A stretch of DNA of 64,000 nt, taken from Armatimonadota bacterium (GTDB lineage Bacteria > Armatimonadota > Fimbriimonadia > Fimbriimonadales > ATM1). Position numbers and translations under genes: made by a program. The notes below the pieces were generated by a model, which worked only from the letters and a program-made list of their open reading frames with translations, had not been told where the DNA came from and did no database searches. The stretch lies in the NCBI GenBank assembly GCA_003577165.1, contig QEUM01000002.1:1-64000 (forward strand). Reading direction: 5' to 3'. How positions within the stretch are numbered: the first letter of the stretch is position 1; every line of letters begins with the position of its first letter. Positions 58,289 to 64,000 of this stretch are shown here, piece by piece.

Positions 58289-60177
58289 TGGACGGACGTG
58301 CCTTCGGGCGCTTCGCGATCCGGAACGACGAGGATCGCGCCACCGTCGCTCGCGTCGGCGGCCAAGATCATGCCTTGGCTTTCGAGGCCGCGAAGCCGCC
58401 TGGGCTTCAGGTTGGCCACAACCACCACCTGCTTACCGATGATGTCCTCGGGCGCGTACTGCTGCGCGATGCCCGCAAGGACCTGACGTCTTTCGTCGCC
58501 CACGATCAGGTCGAGTTTGAGCAGCTTGTCGGCGCCTTCGACGCGATGCGCGTCGAGAACGCGGGCGACTCGCAATTGAACCTTCATGAAGTCCTCGATC
58601 GTGATTTCGTTGACCACTGGTTCTGTCTTCTCCTTGACCTGAGTTTCGGACTGCTGCTTTTCGATGCGCAAGTAGATGGGCTTCGCGGCGGAGACTTCAT
58701 GTCCTGGCGCGATTCCGTGCCCGATGCCCTCCCACGATTCTGTCGCGGCGAGCCTCAGGAGGGAGGCGATGTCATCCGCGAAGACGGGAGTGATGGGGCG
58801 GAGCACGCCTTCTAAGACTCGCACCAGCCACGCGAGCGTGATCATCACGTCAGCGAGGCGCGCGTCTCCGTTCTTCCTCAAATCCCACGGCTTCTCGCGA
58901 TCGATCGTCTCGTTGAGGACCGTCCCCAAGCGCAGGACACCATCCATCGCCTTGTCGATCCTGAAGCGTTCGAGGTCTTCCGCTATGGCGGAGACCAAAC
59001 TCTCGGCAGCCGATTTCACCGATTCGATCACTTCGCCGTCCGGGATCCGACGATCGCAAAAACTTCCGAGCATCGAAACGACCCGGTGGATGCCGTTGGA
59101 CAGGTCGTTCACGAGTTCCGTGTTGTAGCGGAGTTCGAAATCTTCAAGAGTGAACGTCGTGTCGGTTTCGTACGGCATCATGCGCGCACAGTAGTAGCGA
59201 ACTGCGTCCACGGCGAGGTCTTTGCAGCCCCCCATGCTATTCGCGTATTGGGATGCGAGGTCGAGAGGCGCGATCACGTTGCCCTTCGATTTGCTGATCT
59301 TCTCGCCTCCCATCAGGAGCCAGCCGTGGCCGTAGAGCGTCTTCGGCAGAGGAAGTTCAAGGCCTAACAGAATCGCAGGCCAAAGAGTGGCGTGGAAGCG
59401 AACGAGAATGTCTTTCCCCATCCACTCGACGTCGGCAGGCCAGAACTCCTCCCAGTTGCCCTCCGGCCAGCCGATTGCCGAGATGTAATTGATCAGGGCG
59501 TCGAACCAGACGTAGACAACCTTCGAGTCGTCATCCGGAACGGGAATTCCCCAGCCCGTGTTCTTTCGCGTCACGCACGTATCTCGCAGCCCCTGTTTGA
59601 TAAATGCGATGACTTCGTTTCGGCGGACTTCCGGGAGTATGAAGTCGGGATGGGCCTCGATGTGCTCGAGCAACTGGTTCTGAAAAGCGGAAAGCCGGAA
59701 AAAGTAGTTCTCCTCTTCGACCCAGCGAACTTCGTTGCCATCCGGACTCTTGCCCTCGACCAACTCGGACTCTTTGTAAAACGTCTCTGTGGTGACGTCC
59801 CACCATCCCTCGTACTTGTCGAGATAGATGTGGCCCTTTTCCCTCAGGCGACGGAAAACCTCTTGCACGACCGCGCGATGGCGTTCCTCGGTGGTACGAA
59901 TGAAGTCGTCGTACTGAATGTTCATTCCGCGCCAGATCGCCTTGAACTGATCCGCGATCTCGTCGGTGAACGCGATGGGGGTCTTACCTGCGGCTGCCGC
60001 AGCCTCGGCCACTTTCGTCGCATGTTCGTCCGTCCCAGTGAGGAAGTGCGGCGTCTTTCCACGCATCCTCTGGAAGCGAGCCGTGATGTCACTCGCCAGA
60101 GTTGTCAACGTCGTTCCGATGTGCGGAAGTGCGTTGACGTAGTAGATGGGCGTGGTGATGTAGTACCGCTTTCCCAT
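58285..60177 (-). CDS. metG: Methionyl-tRNA synthetase
   Basis: A 630-aa class I synthetase. HIGH-type motif PIYYVNALPHIGTTLTT; CP domain with GWWDVTTETFYKESEL, where zinc-binding Cys are missing (zinc-free type); KISKSKGNV as KMSKS; WFDALINYIS; anticodon domain; and a C-terminal EMAP/Trbp111 tRNA-binding domain IEDFMKVQLRVARVLDA...QVVVVANLKPRRLRG. ATG 60177 follows TACTAT by 10 nt. Confidence 0.96.
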   Translation of the reverse strand: MGKRYYITTPIYYVNALPHIGTTLTTLASDITARFQRMRGKTPHFLTGTDEHATKVAEAAAAAGKTPIAFTDEIADQFKAIWRGMNIQYDDFIRTTEERHRAVVQEVFRRLREKGHIYLDKYEGWWDVTTETFYKESELVEGKSPDGNEVRWVEEENYFFRLSAFQNQLLEHIEAHPDFILPEVRRNEVIAFIKQGLRDTCVTRKNTGWGIPVPDDDSKVVYVWFDALINYISAIGWPEGNWEEFWPADVEWMGKDILVRFHATLWPAILLGLELPLPKTLYGHGWLLMGGEKISKSKGNVIAPLDLASQYANSMGGCKDLAVDAVRYYCARMMPYETDTTFTLEDFELRYNTELVNDLSNGIHRVVSMLGSFCDRRIPDGEVIESVKSAAESLVSAIAEDLERFRIDKAMDGVLRLGTVLNETIDREKPWDLRKNGDARLADVMITLAWLVRVLEGVLRPITPVFADDIASLLRLAATESWEGIGHGIAPGHEVSAAKPIYLRIEKQQSETQVKEKTEPVVNEITIEDFMKVQLRVARVLDAHRVEGADKLLKLDLIVGDERRQVLAGIAQQYAPEDIIGKQVVVVANLKPRRLRGLESQGMILAADASDGGAILVVPDREAPEGTSVH

Positions 60178-60187
60178 GGGGGCGTGA

Positions 60188-60193
60188 ATAGTA
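60188..60193 (-). promoter_or_regulatory. -10 box TACTAT of metG
   Basis: Minus-strand GGTACTAT ends 10 nt before ATG 60177; the divergent TAGAAT at 60210-60215 faces it from 16 bp away. Confidence 0.5.
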
Positions 60194-60221
60194 CCTTGCG
60201 GTCGGCGAGTAGAATCGCTTC

Positions 60222-60356
60222 ATGGCCCTGTGCGTTCGAAAACGGTCGGCGAGGCTCTCGTCCGCCGGTTTCGGCGACATGGTCATCCGGCTCATAGGAG
60301 GCTCGAATGCGGGCCAACGGAAAGTGAAGAAGGGGAGTGGAAAGTGTCGGAATTGA
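60222..60356 (+). CDS. Possible 44-aa upstream ORF overlapping galT
   Basis: ATG 60222 lies 6 nt after TAGAAT (60210-60215). It reads MALCVRKRSARLSSAGF, GDMVIRLIGG and a Lys-rich end, stopping at 60356, 13 nt inside galT. It may be a leader peptide coupling translation to galT, or chance. No family recognised. Confidence 0.3.
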   Translation: MALCVRKRSARLSSAGFGDMVIRLIGGSNAGQRKVKKGSGKCRN

Positions 60357-61294
60357 GGTGGCATCCGTTCCTTCGAGAGTGGGTCATCACGGCGACACAC
60401 AGACTGGAAAGGACGTTCTTTCCCCCGGATGACTACTGTCCCCTTTGCCCGACGCGTTCCGCCGAAGTTCCGACGGAGATACCTCGCGAAGATTACGAGA
60501 TCGCCGTCTTCGAAAATCGGTTCCCGAGCTTATGCATCCCACCACCCGAGCCGACGATTGAACCGTCGAACGTGGCCGACGTACGAGCGAGCGCAGGAAT
60601 CTGCGAAGTCGTCTGCTACTCTTCTTCTCACACGGCTACTTTGGCGGACCTCTCTGTGGATCAGGTACGGCGACTCGTTCGAGTGTGGAAGGAGCGCTAC
60701 TTGCGCCTCAGCGCAATGCCTGGAATCGAATACGTATACATTTTTGAAAACAAAGGCAAGGAAATTGGAGTCACGCTTTCCCACCCGCACGGTCAGATCT
60801 ACGCATATCCGTTCGTTCCGAGAGTGATCCAGAATCGCTTGGACGCTGAGCGAGAGCACGGTCTTTCAACGGGTCGTCGGCTGATTGACGATTGGATTGC
60901 GGACGAGATCGCGGATGGACGACGCATCGTATATGAAACACCGCGCTGGATTTGCATCGTCCCTCTGTTCGCCCGATACCCTTACGAAGTTCACGTTGCG
61001 CCGAAGTTCGGAGCGAGCGACATGCGAGCGCTGGACGACGCGGCCCTCGACGGGTTAGCAGACGCCGTGCAGACTGTCGCCAGGAAGTACGACCGGCTGT
61101 TCGGCTTCTCCATGCCCTACATCATGAGCGTCTTCCAGTTCCATGCCGACTACTCTGGGCTGGTCGTCGAGTTCACGCCCCCTTATCGCACAGCCGACAA
61201 ACTCAAGTATTTGGCCGGGAGCGAAGCCGGCTGCGGCGTGTTCATCAACGACACCTTGCCGGAAGAGACGGCCGAAGAGTTGCGTCTCGTCTGA
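60344..61294 (+). CDS. galT: Galactose-1-phosphate uridylyltransferase
   Basis: A 316-aa HIT-superfamily enzyme exchanging UMP between UDP-glucose and galactose-1-phosphate. N-terminal RWHPFLREWVITATHRLERT, zinc Cys pair CPLC (32-35), SHPHGQIYAYPFVPRVIQ with catalytic His in HPH, and HVAPKFGASDM with later VFQFHADYSGLVVEFTPP. GTG 60344 has AGGGGA 7 nt upstream and fits the family start. No other Leloir gene is nearby. Confidence 0.9.
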   Translation: MSELRWHPFLREWVITATHRLERTFFPPDDYCPLCPTRSAEVPTEIPREDYEIAVFENRFPSLCIPPPEPTIEPSNVADVRASAGICEVVCYSSSHTATLADLSVDQVRRLVRVWKERYLRLSAMPGIEYVYIFENKGKEIGVTLSHPHGQIYAYPFVPRVIQNRLDAEREHGLSTGRRLIDDWIADEIADGRRIVYETPRWICIVPLFARYPYEVHVAPKFGASDMRALDDAALDGLADAVQTVARKYDRLFGFSMPYIMSVFQFHADYSGLVVEFTPPYRTADKLKYLAGSEAGCGVFINDTLPEETAEELRLV

Positions 61295-61435
61295 CCCCCC
61301 AAATCTAAGAGTTTCCTTGAGGTTCGCTCGTCACGGCCTCCGGTTCTTTCGACGCAAAGCCGACCATCAGGAAGGGATGCGTGCGCGGTTTGCCGCTCAC
61401 GGGCTGCGAACGCCTCGCGCGCGCCCGGAGGTTGT

Positions 61436-62155
61436 ATGGTTCGAGCCGCTCTTGCTCTTTGCGCACTGTCACTGACCGCCGTCAACGCCTTTGGAGTGGT
61501 GGCAAACAACTCATTGCGTCGGCTCCATCCGTCAATTCAGAGACACCTTTCGCGCGCCGCGGAAGAGATCTCTTCCGGGAACGACGAGCGGGGCGTTGTG
61601 CTGGCCCGAGCGGCCATGGTTCCACGCCAGATCCGAGTGTCGTTCTCATTCAATGGCGTCCGTTCGTCCCGGAAGGGAATGCTCCTCGAGCAGGGAAGGC
61701 GGGCCCTCAAGAGTTGGAACGACGCGATCGGAGCGGAGGCGTTTGTCGAGGCTTCCGGACGGGCCGACATCCGCGTTATTTTCCAGTCCGAGGTCTACCA
61801 GGGCTCCCGCCGAGTCGCGGGCCTGACTTCCGTAAGCCGAGGCTACAACAGCCGGGGTGACAGTTGGGTGGCAGGAGAGGTCGCCATCTCGGACCGAGGC
61901 GTGAACGGAGCGGAGCTGACTGGAGCGCAGGTCAGGAAGATCCTCATGCACGAATTCGGACACGTCGCCGGCCTCGACGATGTGGGCAGTTCCTCCAAAA
62001 CCATGGGGAGCGTCCGCAGCGACGAGAGACATGTCGAAGTGGACGAGGAGTCGAAGGCGGCGTTGCGGACGCTGCAGGCGACCACCGAGGCTCTCCTGAG
62101 CACCGCGAGCGCGCCCACGAGCCGGGCGCCCGTCATCTTCAAGTTCCCGAACTAG
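61436..62155 (+). CDS. Secreted matrixin-like metalloprotease
   Basis: A 239-aa protein with signal peptide (LALCALSLTAVNAFG). Metzincin motif HEFGHVAGLDD with Asp as third ligand and Met in SSKTMGSV. Upstream DIRVIFQSEVYQ and VAGEVAISDRGV give the matrixin strands; GGAGGTTGT directly precedes ATG. It pairs with the similar gene at 4007-4738. A low-complexity Ser/Thr/Ala tail follows. Overlaps dinB-family gene by 4 nt, convergent. Confidence 0.8.
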   Translation: MVRAALALCALSLTAVNAFGVVANNSLRRLHPSIQRHLSRAAEEISSGNDERGVVLARAAMVPRQIRVSFSFNGVRSSRKGMLLEQGRRALKSWNDAIGAEAFVEASGRADIRVIFQSEVYQGSRRVAGLTSVSRGYNSRGDSWVAGEVAISDRGVNGAELTGAQVRKILMHEFGHVAGLDDVGSSSKTMGSVRSDERHVEVDEESKAALRTLQATTEALLSTASAPTSRAPVIFKFPN

Positions 62156-62637
62156 GACGGGAATTCCGGATGCTGCGTCAGCAGAACGATCTGGCCGGTG
62201 TGATAGCCTGCGTGCTGGGCTAAGCGAGCCAGGCCTGCAAGCCCGTCCACCGGATCACCAATCGGTGAGATCAGCGAGGCTGCTAATTGCTCCTGCGACG
62301 GTGCCGTGATGATGGGCCGGATCAGAGATCCTGAGTAGTCCAAGGCGTCCCTCACGCTCGAGACGGTGATTTCCTCATCCGAGAACTCAAAGGGTCCCTC
62401 GGCAAGAAAGCCGCCGAAGACGGCACGCTCTAACCGATCGGCAACCGGGCTCGGGGCGAGGCCCGCAGAGAGCCGCGTTGCCCAGTAACACTCAGCTCCG
62501 GCGACGTGGAGGGCGTACTCGCCGGCACTGTGTCCCGTGGGGAAGGGGCGGAAGCGGAGTTGCGCGTCGCTCAGGCCATCCAGGACGTCCGCCAACCTTT
62601 TGCGCGTGAACTGCCAGACGACGCCGAGTGGATACAT
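62152..62637 (-). CDS. DinB-family protein
   Basis: A 161-aa four-helix protein: LGVVWQFTRKRLADVLDGLSDAQLRFRP, HSAGEYALHVAGAECYWATRL with metal His, and C-terminal LARLAQHAGYHTGQIVLLTQ with the second His pair (YHTGQ). DinB/YfiT proteins bind a metal and often act as thiol-dependent transferases; role unknown. ATG 62637 follows GGTACCGT by 6 nt; longer frames cover the next gene antisense. Confidence 0.85.
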   Translation of the reverse strand: MYPLGVVWQFTRKRLADVLDGLSDAQLRFRPFPTGHSAGEYALHVAGAECYWATRLSAGLAPSPVADRLERAVFGGFLAEGPFEFSDEEITVSSVRDALDYSGSLIRPIITAPSQEQLAASLISPIGDPVDGLAGLARLAQHAGYHTGQIVLLTQHPEFPS

Positions 62638-62643
62638 GAATCT

Positions 62644-62649
62644 ACGGTA
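62644..62649 (-). promoter_or_regulatory. -10 box TACCGT of the dinB-family gene
   Basis: Minus-strand GGTACCGT ends 6 nt before ATG 62637. Confidence 0.4.
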
Positions 62650-62739
62650 CCCCAGTAATTTGGCGGGTGTCGGTTCACGCAATCGTGTGTTATTCTGAGG
62701 TTGATATTTGCCCGGGTGGCGGGCAGAAGGGAGAACAAG

Positions 62740-64000
62740 ATGGATAGGTTCAAATCGAGCCGACTGGCGCTCAGCGTGATCTTCGCTTGCTTCGTTGCGA
62801 CGCAGGCGGCAAGCCAGACGATCAACCTTGCCTCGTACTTCGTGGAGTTGTACACGACGGGGCTTTCGTTCCCGACGACCATGTGCAACATCGGTCCGAA
62901 CGAGTGGCTCGTCTGCGAGAAGAACACGGGCCAGGTGGAACGCGTTCTTAACGGGTCCATGGTCGGAGTTGCGCTCGACCTCGCGGTTTCGAACAACAGC
63001 GAGCGGGGTTTGCTGGGAATCACCAAGCACCCGAACTTCGCGAGCAACGGGTTCATCTATCTGTACTATTCCCGCGCGACAGTAGACGGAGGCACCTGGC
63101 TCGACAATCGTGTCGAGCGATTCGTCTACAGCGGCGGCTCGCTGACGTTCAACCAAACGATCATCATCTTTCCGTCCGACGCGTCGCAGGCGAACGGCGC
63201 CAACCATGACGGCGGAATTATCGAGTTCGGACCTGACGGGAAGTTGTACGTCATTACCGGCGACCTGAACCGAGGACGGTTCGCGAATCCGCGGATCGAG
63301 CAAAACACGAGCACTGTTGCCGTTGCAGGGGTGGGAGGAATTCATCGGCTGAACGATGACGGGACGATTCCTGCGGACAACCCGTTCATCGGTCACGCGG
63401 ACCCGAGGATCCAGGGGCTGTTTGCATACGGGATTCGCAACTCCTTCGGGTTGACCTTCGATCCCTTCACCAACAGGCTTTGGATTACCGAAAACGGCCC
63501 AAACGTCTACGACGAAGTGAACTACTGTCCGATGGGGTTCAACTCGGGTTGGCTCAAGATTATGGGCCCCGACTCGCGAAACGCAACTTACTCGGAGAAT
63601 GGAAACACTGCATACGATGCGAGTCAATTGACCGTTTTAGGTGGTTCGGCCTATCGTGATCCGGAGTTCAGCTGGCTTGCTCCCATCGGCGTCACGGCCA
63701 TTCTCTTCGCGCGAGGGCTTAAGTTCGAGGAAGGGGACAGAGGCAATGTCTTTATCGGCGCGAACAACACAGGCCAAATCTACTACTTCAATATGAACGC
63801 GACGCGGGATGGGTTCATCCTGGGCGGATCGCTGAGCGACAAGGTTGCAGACACGACAACGGAACGCAACATGAACGCGATCGGCACCGGGTGGGGCGTG
63901 ACGACGGACATGAAGATCGGCGCGGACGGATACCTGTATATCACGCACTTCACGAACGGCAGCGTGTATCGCGTGCGACCGGTATCAGAAGAGTGCGGAC
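62740..64000 (+). CDS. PQQ-type sugar (sorbosone/glucose) dehydrogenase, partial at window end
   Basis: The first 420 codons of a secreted beta-propeller dehydrogenase; no stop before the window edge. Signal peptide RLALSVIFACFVATQAASQ. Blade motifs: VELYTTGLSFPTTMCNIG, GLLGITKHPNFASNGFIYLYY, HDGGIIEFGPDGKLYVITGD, ADNPFIGHADPRIQGLFAYGIRN, FDPFTNRLWITENGPN with EVN, and DMKIGADGYLYITHFTNGSVYRV. The soluble glucose dehydrogenase (GDH-B) and sorbosone dehydrogenase groups share these. ATG 62740 has AGAAGGGA upstream. Confidence 0.85.
   Translation, partial: MDRFKSSRLALSVIFACFVATQAASQTINLASYFVELYTTGLSFPTTMCNIGPNEWLVCEKNTGQVERVLNGSMVGVALDLAVSNNSERGLLGITKHPNFASNGFIYLYYSRATVDGGTWLDNRVERFVYSGGSLTFNQTIIIFPSDASQANGANHDGGIIEFGPDGKLYVITGDLNRGRFANPRIEQNTSTVAVAGVGGIHRLNDDGTIPADNPFIGHADPRIQGLFAYGIRNSFGLTFDPFTNRLWITENGPNVYDEVNYCPMGFNSGWLKIMGPDSRNATYSENGNTAYDASQLTVLGGSAYRDPEFSWLAPIGVTAILFARGLKFEEGDRGNVFIGANNTGQIYYFNMNATRDGFILGGSLSDKVADTTTERNMNAIGTGWGVTTDMKIGADGYLYITHFTNGSVYRVRPVSEECG

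Noticed and set aside
1-64000. CRISPR arrays, insertion sequences, integrases, rRNA
   Set aside because: No spaced repeats of 25-40 bp, no transposase motifs and no rRNA sequence seen; the only tandem array encodes protein repeats.

Overview
The window is a dense stretch of bacterial chromosome, roughly 60% G+C, with no rRNA, phage or complete insertion sequence. Three tandem PilT-type ATPases, an E1 alpha-beta fusion dehydrogenase, DUF5671 and pseudopilin-like proteins, a monoderm-unlike Lnt and many short-leader genes suggest an Armatimonadota (Fimbriimonadia-like) genome. That assignment is inference from gene content; no marker tree could be run.

Layout. 1-2214: accessory RHS-tip region (broken RHS core end, toxin-like tip, candidate immunity gene, degenerate ORFs, small membrane protein). 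2366-4738: secreted Gly-Pro-Lys-Pro repeat protein and a matrixin-like protease. 4840-9802: purS-purQ, a membrane-anchored protein and three pilT paralogues in one direction. 9808-17248: MFS exporter, lipoprotein cyclophilin, UbiA prenyltransferase, lone ScoB, small secreted protein, mnmG and asnS (divergent). 17310-19631: cluster of a CxxC membrane protein, a pseudopilin, a Cys-rich secreted protein and a membrane-anchored protein behind a CT-repeat promoter. 19643-25720: Gfo/Idh/MocA oxidoreductase, tmRNA, several membrane proteins, a VOC protein, and a SelW-like gene with an in-frame UGA and a SECIS-like hairpin. 25724-39950: amidohydrolase, orphan 541-aa protein, E1 fusion, amine oxidase, lipoprotein, E2, diguanylate cyclase, MFS, PIG-L deacetylase, ferritin and M14 peptidase. 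40141-48996: tRNA-Cys, zincin, scpA-scpB-dacF-rluB series, redoxin, lnt, histidine phosphatase, Clp1-like kinase, tRNA-Pro and an unlisted 56-aa basic ORF. 49138-54407: moxR-DUF58-tgpA-holA. 54466-57808: three-gene succinate dehydrogenase. 57875-64000: receiver-less OmpR-type regulator, metG, galT, second matrixin, DinB and the start of a PQQ-type sugar dehydrogenase.

How it fits together. The housekeeping content covers purine synthesis, tRNA charging and modification, ribosome rescue, chromosome segregation, DNA polymerase loading, the 2-oxoacid dehydrogenase complex and respiration. Around it is a large secreted or surface-oriented set: pilus motors, pseudopilins, lipoproteins, zincins and Lnt.

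Two cross-cutting observations stand out. First, a SelW/Rdx protein is split by a TGA exactly at the CxxU redox position, followed by a hairpin with G in its loop; I read this as a selenoprotein. Second, many transcription units carry a TAnnnT (often GGTAnnnT) box ending only 6-10 nt before the start codon, which implies widespread leaderless transcripts.
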